Assembly: GCF_003594935.2 (NCBI RefSeq)
Contig: NZ_CP043342.1
Coordinates: 3,968,001-4,032,000, forward strand
Length of the DNA stretch: 64,000 nucleotides
DNA from: Enterobacter huaxiensis
GTDB lineage: Bacteria > Pseudomonadota > Gammaproteobacteria > Enterobacterales > Enterobacteriaceae
Direction: 5' to 3'
Below, in pieces: positions 1 to 7,763 of this stretch. A program made the position numbers and the translations under genes. How positions within the stretch are numbered: the stretch's first letter is position 1; each line of letters begins with the position of its first letter. The notes beneath the pieces are model-generated. The model searched no databases. It saw nothing but the letters and a program-made list of their open reading frames with translations, and was not told where the DNA came from.

Positions 1-487
1 CCAGCGCGGGACGGTTCAGGAACCATTCGGCATCTGCCCACGCCTGCATAACCTGCTTCGCGTAAGCGTTGCCCGCTTTGGCTTTTTCTTCGACATCATA
101 GAAGTTATCGAACATCAGCAGCGTTGTAGAGAGCGCTTTGGCGGCAATCGGCGCCAGCGTTTCATTATCCAGCGCGTCAATCAGCGGATGAATGTTATAA
201 CCACCCTGCATGGTGCCGAGCAGTTCAATCGCTTTTTCTGGAGTAACCAGCGGGGAGGTGGCATCGCCTTTGGCGATAGCAGCAAGGAATCCGGCTTTAA
301 CGTAGGCAGCTTCATCTACGCCAGGCGGTACACGGTTGATCAACAGATCTAACAGGAATTCTTCTTCGCCCTTAGGCGGGTTCTTCAGCAGCTCGACGAG
401 CGCGGCCATTTGGGTTGCATCTAAAGGTTTGGGTACAATTCCCTCGGCGGCACGTTCTGCTACGTGCTTACGGTATTCTTCTAGCAC
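1..487 (-). CDS. acnB: Aconitate hydratase B, N-terminal part (cut by window edge)
   Basis: AcnB interconverts citrate and isocitrate in the TCA cycle, using a 4Fe-4S cluster in the cytoplasm. Only the first 162 codons lie in the window, out of roughly 865 in the family, so the cluster ligands are not visible. The translation begins MLEEYRKHVAERAAEG and continues with the alpha-helical N-terminal domain specific to bacterial AcnB, including a GGYNIHPLIDALD stretch. The start is a GTG at 485-487, preceded by a good GAGGAG ribosome site. It is divergent from yacH, as in E. coli. Identity is firm from the near-identical N-terminus. Confidence 0.95.
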   Translation of the reverse strand, partial: MLEEYRKHVAERAAEGIVPKPLDATQMAALVELLKNPPKGEEEFLLDLLINRVPPGVDEAAYVKAGFLAAIAKGDATSPLVTPEKAIELLGTMQGGYNIHPLIDALDNETLAPIAAKALSTTLLMFDNFYDVEEKAKAGNAYAKQVMQAWADAEWFLNRPAL

Positions 488-915
488 GACGGTTCTCCTC
501 GCTCTCATTGTCATATGCGGCCGGCGTTCTCTTCACGCTCCTGTGAGACAGCAGTTTGTAGGGTAAATGCCCGATACCGCGTCGGGCAGCATAGCAGGAT
601 TTCTGCACAGTGTTAATCCGTTTACAAAAAAGCAACATTAAATAATTTGCTGAATCGTTAAGGATGGTATAGCGCGAGGAGAAGGCGAATTTAGGGCACA
701 AAAAAACCGCCAGATAGCGACTTATGTTGCCGTTGCAGCATCTCCCAGCGGCTTTTTATCCATCACATATAATTGTGTAATAAATGCACACACTCTTTAT
801 CCGGACGCACCGGGTGGTTTCCCAAGAAAAGTCAAAACTGTAAGGCACGGGTGAATAATACTCGCGGCAACAAGAACGCCTCACGGCACAGCGCTTGTCT
901 CCCTGGAGTCACTTT
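488..915. promoter_or_regulatory. acnB-yacH divergent intergenic region
   Basis: This gap of about 430 bases separates the divergent starts of acnB and yacH, so it must hold both promoters and the acnB leader. I see AT-rich patches around 600-680 and 765-795, but no promoter, operator or hairpin I could name with confidence. No credible small gene is seen; the open frames here have no ribosome site or family resemblance. Confidence 0.5.
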
Positions 916-2478
916 ATGAAGTTGCCTTTTAAGCCCCATCTGCTTGTCCTTTTGTGCAGTGCCGGTCTGTTTGCCGCCTCTGGCGTCATGTTTGTTAAAA
1001 GTCGTGCAACGGAACCCGTTACCCCCGCCCCCGTCGCACAACAGTCGGCAGTAGCCCAACCCGCCCCTGTCGTCGCGCCTGCGTACTCCGCCGCACAAAT
1101 CGATCAGTGGGTCGCCCCTGTCGCGCTCTACCCGGATGCGCTGCTGTCGCAAATTTTGATGGCATCGACCTACCCGGCCAACGTCATTCAGGCGGCACAG
1201 TGGTCAAAAGACAACCCTAAAATGCAGGGCGATGCCGCTATTCAGGCCGTTGCTGGCCAGCCGTGGGATCCGAGCGTGAAGTCGCTGGTTGCCTTCCCTC
1301 AGCTGATGTCGCTGATGGGTGAAAACCCGCCGTGGGTGCAAAGCCTCGGAGATGCGTTCCTCGCCCAGCCGAAAGATGTGATGGACTCGGTGCAACGCCT
1401 GCGCCTGCTGGCGCAGCAAACCGGAGCCTTACAGTCCACGCCGCAGCAGACGGTCACGACCGTGACAAAACCCGCACCGGCGAAAACGACCAGCAGCGAG
1501 TCGACAACCAGCACCGCAGCCACGACGAGCCCAACGGTCATCAAGATTGAATCTGCCGATCCGCAGGTGGTGTACGTCCCCACGTATAACCCGAATACGG
1601 TTTACGGCACCTGGCCCAACGCGGCCTACCCGCCAACCTATTTGCCGCCCTCTCCTGGAGAGCAATTTACCGACAGCCTGGTCAAAGGCCTCGGCTTCAG
1701 CCTGGGCATAGCAACCACCTACGCTATCTTCAGCAACATTGACTGGGATGATGACGACGACTGGGATCACCACCATCACGACGACTGGGATAAACACGGT
1801 GGTTATAACCGCAACGGCGATAACAACATCAACATAAACGTCGATAACTTCAACAAAATCAGCGGCGAGCGTCTGACGGATGCCAACCGCACCTGGCAAC
1901 ATAACCCTGCCTATCGTGAAGGCGTGCCTTATCCCACTAACCAGCTTAATAGCCGCTTCCACGCCACCAGTACGCCTGCGGGGCTCAGCGCGACGCAGCC
2001 AAAACCGATCAATCGCGATAACCAACGCCAGGCCGCGATGGCTCAGATGGAGAAATCCACCGGGAAAACCTTCCCGCAAACGGCGCGTTCGGGGACGAAA
2101 GATGCCCAGCGGCAGGCGTCAAATCAGCAATTGAAGCAGATTTCACAGCGTAATAACTACCGGGGCTACGACACCAAACCGCAGACGGCGAAGCGGAGCA
2201 GCACGCAACCGCGCGAGGATCGTCAGGCTTCGGCGCACGGGCAGGAGAAGCGGGTTGCGCAGACGGCACAACAGCGCACCGCTCAGCAGCGGAACGTTCA
2301 GCAGCGTGCAAGCCAGCCGCGCGCCAATGCTCTAAGCGGCAACGACAGCCGCTCGGCCAGCTGGCAGGCGCAGCAGCAGCGAGGCGCGCAGAGCCGACAG
2401 GTATCTGCTGCTCGTCACCAGCAGCCACGGCAGATGTCTGGTAGCCGGGCTGAACACCGTGAACTCCGTCATCGTTAA
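916..2478 (+). CDS. yacH: YacH-like DUF3300 protein, probably envelope-anchored
   Basis: The 520-residue product has no established function. It starts MKLPFKPH followed by a hydrophobic segment (about residues 9-27) that looks like a signal anchor or signal peptide. The DUF3300 region follows, opening with QIDQWVAPVALYPDALLSQ near residues 61-79. At about residues 275-292 sits an Asp/Trp/His-rich tract (IDWDDDDDWDHHHHDDWD) that could bind metal. The last 130 residues are rich in Gln, Arg and Ala and probably disordered. The N-terminal half and the position next to acnB match E. coli YacH; the tail differs. The ATG at 916 follows CTGGAG and is preferred to the earlier in-frame start at 895. 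It is followed after 10 bases by a DUF2950 gene. Confidence 0.85.
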   Translation: MKLPFKPHLLVLLCSAGLFAASGVMFVKSRATEPVTPAPVAQQSAVAQPAPVVAPAYSAAQIDQWVAPVALYPDALLSQILMASTYPANVIQAAQWSKDNPKMQGDAAIQAVAGQPWDPSVKSLVAFPQLMSLMGENPPWVQSLGDAFLAQPKDVMDSVQRLRLLAQQTGALQSTPQQTVTTVTKPAPAKTTSSESTTSTAATTSPTVIKIESADPQVVYVPTYNPNTVYGTWPNAAYPPTYLPPSPGEQFTDSLVKGLGFSLGIATTYAIFSNIDWDDDDDWDHHHHDDWDKHGGYNRNGDNNININVDNFNKISGERLTDANRTWQHNPAYREGVPYPTNQLNSRFHATSTPAGLSATQPKPINRDNQRQAAMAQMEKSTGKTFPQTARSGTKDAQRQASNQQLKQISQRNNYRGYDTKPQTAKRSSTQPREDRQASAHGQEKRVAQTAQQRTAQQRNVQQRASQPRANALSGNDSRSASWQAQQQRGAQSRQVSAARHQQPRQMSGSRAEHRELRHR

Positions 2479-2488
2479 GGGAAGCGAC

Positions 2489-3280
2489 ATGAAAACAAAA
2501 TTACTCAGTGGAATGGTGCTGTTCATGATGTCGGCCACCGCGATGGCGCAACAGTCTTTCAGCACGCCCGCTCAGGCCACCGATGCGCTGGTCACCGCCA
2601 TCAGTGAGCAAAACGAGGTGACGATGAGCAACCTGCTCGGGGAAAACTGGCGCGACTACCTGCCAACTGAAGGCGTCGACCCTGATGCAGTAGACCGCTT
2701 CCTGCGCGACTGGAAAGTGCGTCATGACACCATCGTGAACGGCGATACGGCACATCTTGTTGTCGGAGACAGCGACTGGCAGCTCCCTATTCCGGCGATC
2801 AAAACCGCCGCTGGCTGGCAATTTGATATGCAGGAAGCCGCAGAAGAGATCCTCACCCGGGAAATTGGACGCAACGAGCTCGCGGCCATTGAAGCCCTTC
2901 ATGCGTACGTGGATGCGCAGCAAAGCTATTTCGCGATGAACCACAAATACGCTCAGAAAGTGGCAAGTTCAGAGGGGAAAAAAGATGGGCTCTACTGGCC
3001 GGTCTCGCCTGGCGAAGCGCCAAGCCCACTCGGCCCGGCATTCAGTCCGAAAGAGCCGGGTACAGGCTATCACGGGTATCGATTCCGTATCCTTCCCGAT
3101 ACTAACGGCTTTGCGATGGTCGCCTGGCCCGTCACTTACGGTCAGACCGGTGTGATGAGTTTCATGATTAATCAGGACGACAGGGTGTACCAGAGCAATC
3201 TTGGCAGCGATTCAGAACATAAAGCAAACGCTCTCACCGCATACCATCCGGATAAAACCTGGCACCCCGTCGCCCCGTAA
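2489..3280 (+). CDS. DUF2950 family exported protein
   Basis: This 263-residue protein is of unknown function. It begins MKTKLLSGMVLFMMSATAMAQQSF, a clean Sec signal peptide with likely cleavage after AMA. The mature part carries the DUF2950 pattern, including FDMQEAAEEILTREIGRNELAAIEAL and GYHGYRFRILPDTNGFAMVAWPV. The ATG at 2489 lies 10 bases after the yacH stop and follows AAGGGA, so the two genes are probably co-transcribed. DUF3300 and DUF2950 genes are known as neighbours in other proteobacteria, which suggests a shared periplasmic or envelope role. E. coli K-12 lacks this gene at the locus. Confidence 0.8.
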   Translation: MKTKLLSGMVLFMMSATAMAQQSFSTPAQATDALVTAISEQNEVTMSNLLGENWRDYLPTEGVDPDAVDRFLRDWKVRHDTIVNGDTAHLVVGDSDWQLPIPAIKTAAGWQFDMQEAAEEILTREIGRNELAAIEALHAYVDAQQSYFAMNHKYAQKVASSEGKKDGLYWPVSPGEAPSPLGPAFSPKEPGTGYHGYRFRILPDTNGFAMVAWPVTYGQTGVMSFMINQDDRVYQSNLGSDSEHKANALTAYHPDKTWHPVAP

Positions 3281-3288
3281 ATCAGCAA

Positions 3289-3317
3289 GGCCGGGTCAGG
3301 CGAAGCCGCCACCCGGC
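3289..3317 (-). repeat. REP-type palindromic element
   Basis: Read on the minus strand this is GCCGGGTGGCGGCTTCGCC followed by TGACCCGGCC, an imperfect palindrome close to enterobacterial REP units. It sits between the convergent ends of the DUF2950 gene and traT, a typical REP location, and may protect or terminate both transcripts. Confidence 0.75.
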
Positions 3318-3325
3318 TGTTCTTC

Positions 3326-4057
3326 TTACAGGATATTCGCCACTGATTTCGCCAGCTGCGCTTCAAGCACCGGCTTCGCCTCTTCGAACTTCAGATTTAC
3401 CTTGTTGGCGTTAGACACCACGCGGGTCTGATACTTCGCGCGATCGCCCTGCTCGCTGCTGGTCTGCAGCTTCACGCCGGAGGTCCCCTGGCGCAGTGCT
3501 GCGATATTATCAGTCGTCACTTTCGCTTTGCTGCGCTCGGAGATCTGCAGGTCGGTTACCATCGTGTAGTTCACGTCTTCCACCATGGCATCTGCCGCCA
3601 TACCGATCAGACCCGCCGCGAGGCCCACGCCCAGCGCTGCGCCGGAAGAGTTGCTGTTATAAGCCGTGATACCTGCACCCAGCGCAGCCCCGACGGCAGC
3701 ACCTTCATACCCGGTTTTCAGATAGCCCTGCGCCTCACGCAGGTCCATCTTATCGGCTTTCAGCACGTTAGCCTGCACCCAGTAGTAGGCGCCGTCTGGA
3801 GAACTCGTCACTTTGTAGCCTTTGGCGGTCAGGTCGTTCGCCAGCAGGGTCTGCAGGTTGCTCATGTCTTTATCGGAGGTGTTTTTAACCTGAATGTAGA
3901 CCGTTTTTTCACTGGAGGGCTCAAGCCAGACGGTTTCGCTCATCTGGGTTTTCACCTCCAGATTACGTTTCTTAACCGCCGTCGTTACCGCACCGCACCC
4001 TGTCAGGGTCAGCGCTGCCGCCACTAAGCCAATCACCGCGACTTTCTTTAAAGACAT
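3326..4057 (-). CDS. traT: TraT-like outer membrane lipoprotein (chromosomal)
   Basis: The 243-residue protein resembles TraT, the F-plasmid surface-exclusion and serum-resistance lipoprotein, along nearly its whole length. It has a lipoprotein signal ending in LTGC (lipidated Cys at residue 21), then KKRNLEVKTQMSETVWLEP. A Gly/Ala-rich central hydrophobic stretch (YEGAAVGAALGAGITAYNSN) follows, and the C-terminus reads VVSNANKVNLKFEEAKPVLE. I chose the ATG at 4057 because the lipobox must lie near the N-terminus; the longer frame adds 51 residues without a signal. No tra genes are nearby. Complement resistance or outer-membrane modification is inferred from the plasmid homologue only. Confidence 0.9.
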   Translation of the reverse strand: MSLKKVAVIGLVAAALTLTGCGAVTTAVKKRNLEVKTQMSETVWLEPSSEKTVYIQVKNTSDKDMSNLQTLLANDLTAKGYKVTSSPDGAYYWVQANVLKADKMDLREAQGYLKTGYEGAAVGAALGAGITAYNSNSSGAALGVGLAAGLIGMAADAMVEDVNYTMVTDLQISERSKAKVTTDNIAALRQGTSGVKLQTSSEQGDRAKYQTRVVSNANKVNLKFEEAKPVLEAQLAKSVANIL

Positions 4058-4208
4058 GTGTTTCCCTTTTTTCGTGTAATAAAAGAGTCCAGAACCCCTA
4101 AACCGCGCGGCCAGTAGCCACACAATGGTGCAAAAAGTATCGGCAGATAAACGAAAATTTTTAGCGGAAATATCAATTAGATGACTACTAAAACGGGTAG
4201 TTTCAGGC

Positions 4209-4236
4209 AAAAAAAAACGCCTCCGAAGAGGCGTTC
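4209..4236 (-). terminator. Rho-independent terminator of lpdA
   Basis: On the minus strand an 8-bp stem AACGCCTC/GAGGCGTT with a TTCG-type loop is followed by an uninterrupted T run. It lies about 18 bases after the lpdA stop codon and ends the pyruvate dehydrogenase region. Confidence 0.93.
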
Positions 4237-4253
4237 ATCAAGCAAAAAGAAAC

Positions 4254-5678
4254 TTATTTCTTTTTCGCTTTCGCGTTTGGCAGGTCGGTGATGCTACCTT
4301 CAAACACTTCGGCCGCCAGGCCCACGGACTCGTGCAGAGTCGGGTGAGCGTGGATGGTCAGCGCGATGTCTTCAGCGTCACAGCCCATTTCGATAGCCAG
4401 ACCGATTTCACCCAGCAGCTCGCCGCCGTTGGTGCCGACAATCGCACCACCGATGACGCGGTGAGTCTCTTTGTCGAAGATCAGTTTGGTCACGCCATCT
4501 GCGCAATCGGAAGCGATAGCACGGCCAGAAGCAGCCCACGGGAAGGTGGCGGTTTCGTAGCTGATGCCTTTCTCTTTCGCTTCTTTTTCGGTCAGACCCA
4601 CCCAGGCAACTTCTGGCTCGGTGTAGGCGATTGATGGGATCACCTTCGGATCGAAGTAGTGCTTCATGCCGGCGATAACTTCAGCGGCAACGTGACCTTC
4701 GTGAACACCTTTGTGTGCCAGCATTGGCTGACCGACGATATCGCCGATAGCAAAGATGTGCGGCACGTTGGTACGCAGCTGCTTGTCAACGCGGATGAAG
4801 CCACGGTCGTCCACTTCCACGCCAGCTGCGCCAGCGTTGAGGTTTTTACCGTTCGGCACGCGGCCGATTGCTACCAGCACGGCGTCGTAACGCTGCGCTT
4901 CAGCAGGGGCTTTTTTGCCTTCCATGGAAACGTAAATACCGTCTTCTTTCGCTTCAACGGCAGTCACTTTGGTTTCCAGCATCAGGTTGAATTTCTTGCT
5001 GATGCGTTTGGTGAAGACTTTAACGATGTCTTTGTCTGCAGCCGGGATAACCTGGTCGAACATTTCAACCACGTCAATCTCTGAACCCAGCGCATGGTAC
5101 ACGGTACCCATTTCCAGACCGATGATGCCGCCACCCATAACCAGCAGGCGCTTCGGCACTTCTTTCAGTTCCAGCGCATCGGTGGAATCCCACACGCGCG
5201 GATCTTCATGTGGAATGAACGGCAGTTCAATTGGGCGAGAGCCTGCCGCGATGATCGCGTTGTCGAAGTTGATCACGGTTTTGCCGTTTTCGCCTTCAAC
5301 TTCCAAGGTGTTCGCACCGGTGAATTTACCCAGACCGTTTACCACTTTCACTTTACGGCCTTTGGCCATACCCGCCAGACCGCCGGTCAGTTGAGTGATA
5401 ACTTTCTCTTTCCAGGTACGAATTTTGTCGATATCGGTTTTCGGCTCGCCGAAGACGATGCCGTGGTCAGCCAGCGCTTTGGCTTCTTCGATAACTTTCG
5501 CTACGTGCAGCAGCGCTTTAGAAGGGATACAGCCGACGTTCAGACAAACACCGCCGAGGGTGCTGTAACGTTCTACGATGACGGTTTCCAGACCTAAATC
5601 CGCTGCGCGGAACGCTGCGGAGTAACCTGCCGGGCCTGCCCCAAGTACTACGACCTGAGTTTTGATTTCTGTGCTCAT
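4254..5678 (-). CDS. lpdA: Dihydrolipoyl dehydrogenase (E3)
   Basis: E3 reoxidises dihydrolipoamide with NAD+. In E. coli the same subunit serves pyruvate dehydrogenase, 2-oxoglutarate dehydrogenase and glycine cleavage. The 474-residue product has the FAD-binding GAGPAGYSAA, the redox disulfide GGVCLNVGC (Cys45, Cys50) and the NAD-binding GGGIIGLEMG. The catalytic HAHPTLHES lies near the C-terminus, which ends in a basic KAKKK tail. The track begins with two ATGs; I take the second, giving MSTEIKTQ as in E. coli. It follows aceF after about 170 bases that include a terminator, so it is likely also expressed from its own promoter. Confidence 0.98.
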   Translation of the reverse strand: MSTEIKTQVVVLGAGPAGYSAAFRAADLGLETVIVERYSTLGGVCLNVGCIPSKALLHVAKVIEEAKALADHGIVFGEPKTDIDKIRTWKEKVITQLTGGLAGMAKGRKVKVVNGLGKFTGANTLEVEGENGKTVINFDNAIIAAGSRPIELPFIPHEDPRVWDSTDALELKEVPKRLLVMGGGIIGLEMGTVYHALGSEIDVVEMFDQVIPAADKDIVKVFTKRISKKFNLMLETKVTAVEAKEDGIYVSMEGKKAPAEAQRYDAVLVAIGRVPNGKNLNAGAAGVEVDDRGFIRVDKQLRTNVPHIFAIGDIVGQPMLAHKGVHEGHVAAEVIAGMKHYFDPKVIPSIAYTEPEVAWVGLTEKEAKEKGISYETATFPWAASGRAIASDCADGVTKLIFDKETHRVIGGAIVGTNGGELLGEIGLAIEMGCDAEDIALTIHAHPTLHESVGLAAEVFEGSITDLPNAKAKKK

Positions 5679-5821
5679 CATGACCTCTTAATTTATACCC
5701 GTCGTCCACCGGGTCGTTCTATCCGCTCGTATTTTACAAAATTGTTAACAATTTTGAAACAACAAACGGCTCACGAATTGTCGCTTTCGCCAATAACCTC
5801 AAAAACACCATGAGATTATCA

Positions 5822-5850
5822 GAAAAAAGCCGGCCGACTGGCCGGCTTTT
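5822..5850 (-). terminator. Terminator after aceF
   Basis: A perfect GC-rich stem AAAAGCCGGCC/GGCCGGCTTTT with a 3-base loop lies immediately after the aceF stop and has a T run on the minus strand. It separates aceEF from lpdA and implies that only part of the transcription reads into lpdA. Confidence 0.9.
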
Positions 5851-5853
5851 CGA

Positions 5854-7749
5854 TTACATCACCAGGCGGCGAATGTCGCTCAGCGTGTTGTTGATGATGG
5901 TGATGAAACGCGCACCATCAGCACCGTCGATCACGCGGTGGTCGAAGGACAGAGAGATTGGCATCATCAGACGCGGCACGAACTCTTTGCCATTCCACAC
6001 CGGCTCCATCGCGGACTTGGACACACCGAGGATAGCCACTTCAGGCGCGTTCACAATCGGCGCGAAGTGGGTCGTACCCAGGCCGCCGATGCTGGAGATA
6101 GTGAAGCAACCGCCCTGCATTTCGCCAGCAGTCAGCTTACCATCGCGCGCTTTCTTGGAGATCACGGTCAGTTCGCGGGACAGCTCGGTAATGCTCTTCT
6201 TGTTCACGTCTTTGAAGACCGGAACAACCAGACCATTTGGCGTATCAACCGCAACACCGATGTTGATGTATTTCTTCAGCGTCAGCTTCTGGCCGTCTTC
6301 GGACAGGGAGCTGTTGAAGCGTGGCATCTGTTCCAGAGCCGCAGCAACCGCTTTCATGATGAAGACCACTGGGGTGAATTTCACGTCCAGTTTACGCTTC
6401 TCAGCTTCGGCGTTCTGCTGCTTACGGAACGCTTCCAGATCGGTGATATCGGTTTTGTCGAAGTGCGTAACGTGCGGGATCATTACCCAGTTACGGCTCA
6501 GGTTAGCACCAGAGATTTTCTGGATGCGGCCCAGCTCCACTTCTTCGATTTCGCCGAACTTGCTGAAGTCCACTTTTGGCCATGGCAGCATGCCCGGGAT
6601 ACCGCCACCGGCGGCTGCAGCAGGTGCAGCTTCGGCACGTTTCACCGCATCTTTCACGTAGGTCTGAACGTCTTCGCGCAGGATACGACCCTTACGGCCG
6701 GTCCCTTTCACTTTCGCCAGGTTCACGCCGAACTCGCGCGCCAGGCGACGAATCAGCGGGGTCGCGTGGACGTAAGCGTCATTTTCAGCGAACTCAGATT
6801 TGCCTTCTGCTTTTGCAGCAGGGGCCGCGGCAGGTTTAGCCGCCTGAGCCGGTGCAGCAGCAGGGGCTGGAGCTGCAGCCGGAGCTGCGGCAGGCGCAGC
6901 GCCTTCCACTTCGAAGACCATAATCAGGGAGCCGGTAGACACTTTGTCGCCGGTGCTGATTTTGATCTCTTTAACGGTACCCGCGAACGGCGCAGGGACT
7001 TCCATGGAAGCCTTGTCGCCTTCAACGGTGATCAGTGACTGTTCAGCGGCAACTTTATCGCCCACTTTCACCATCACTTCGGTCACTTCAACTTCGTCAC
7101 CGCCGATGTCCGGTACGTTAACGTCTTTCGCACCGCCGGCAGCTGCTGGTGCAGCAGCCGGAGCCGGAGCAGCGGCCTGTGCTGGCGCAGCGGCAGGTGC
7201 AGCACCCGCCACTTCGAAGACCATGATCAGGGAGCCGGTAGACACTTTGTCGCCGGTGTTGATCTTGATCTCTTTAACGGTACCCGCGAACGGAGCCGGC
7301 ACTTCCATAGAGGCTTTGTCGCCTTCTACGGTGATCAGTGACTGCTCGGCCGCAACGGTGTCGCCCACTTTCACCAGGATTTCAGTAACTTCAACTTCGT
7401 CACCGCCGATGTCAGGCACGTTTACTTCTTTCGCTGCCGCGGCAGCTGCTGGAGCAGCGGCGGCCGGAGCGGCTTCTTTCTTCTCTTCCTGCGCAGGTGC
7501 AGCAGCTGCTGCACCGTCGGCGGAATCGAAAATCATGATCAGTTTGCCGGTCTCGGTTTTATCGCCAACAGAGACTTTGATCTCTTTAACGATGCCAGCC
7601 TGAGGAGACGGCACTTCCATAGAGGCTTTGTCGCCTTCTACGGTGATCAGCGACTGTTCAGCTTCAACCTTGTCGCCCACTTTGACCAGGATCTCGGTGA
7701 TTTCAACTTCATCAGCCCCGATGTCCGGTACATTGATTTCGATAGCCAT
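5854..7749 (-). CDS. aceF: Dihydrolipoyllysine acetyltransferase (E2 of pyruvate dehydrogenase)
   Basis: E2 forms the core of the pyruvate dehydrogenase complex and transfers the acetyl group from lipoyl-lysine to CoA. The 631 residues contain three tandem lipoyl domains, each with GDKASMEV and its lipoylated lysine (about Lys41, Lys145, Lys246). They are joined by Ala/Pro-rich flexible linkers. A peripheral-subunit-binding domain follows (about 325-365, HATPLIRRLAREFGVNL), then the catalytic domain (about 395-631) with FDHRVIDGADGARF holding the active His604 and Asp608. It starts 14 bases after aceE stops, so the two are co-transcribed under PdhR control. The lipoyl repeats are also near-repeats at the DNA level. 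Confidence 0.98.
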   Translation of the reverse strand: MAIEINVPDIGADEVEITEILVKVGDKVEAEQSLITVEGDKASMEVPSPQAGIVKEIKVSVGDKTETGKLIMIFDSADGAAAAAPAQEEKKEAAPAAAAPAAAAAAKEVNVPDIGGDEVEVTEILVKVGDTVAAEQSLITVEGDKASMEVPAPFAGTVKEIKINTGDKVSTGSLIMVFEVAGAAPAAAPAQAAAPAPAAAPAAAGGAKDVNVPDIGGDEVEVTEVMVKVGDKVAAEQSLITVEGDKASMEVPAPFAGTVKEIKISTGDKVSTGSLIMVFEVEGAAPAAAPAAAPAPAAAPAQAAKPAAAPAAKAEGKSEFAENDAYVHATPLIRRLAREFGVNLAKVKGTGRKGRILREDVQTYVKDAVKRAEAAPAAAAGGGIPGMLPWPKVDFSKFGEIEEVELGRIQKISGANLSRNWVMIPHVTHFDKTDITDLEAFRKQQNAEAEKRKLDVKFTPVVFIMKAVAAALEQMPRFNSSLSEDGQKLTLKKYINIGVAVDTPNGLVVPVFKDVNKKSITELSRELTVISKKARDGKLTAGEMQGGCFTISSIGGLGTTHFAPIVNAPEVAILGVSKSAMEPVWNGKEFVPRLMMPISLSFDHRVIDGADGARFITIINNTLSDIRRLVM

Positions 7750-7763
7750 TATTCTTTTACCTC

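Noticed and set aside
468..701. Minus-strand 77-codon ORF upstream of acnB
   Set aside because: It overlaps the acnB start in another frame, has no ribosome site and no recognisable sequence; the DNA is the acnB leader.
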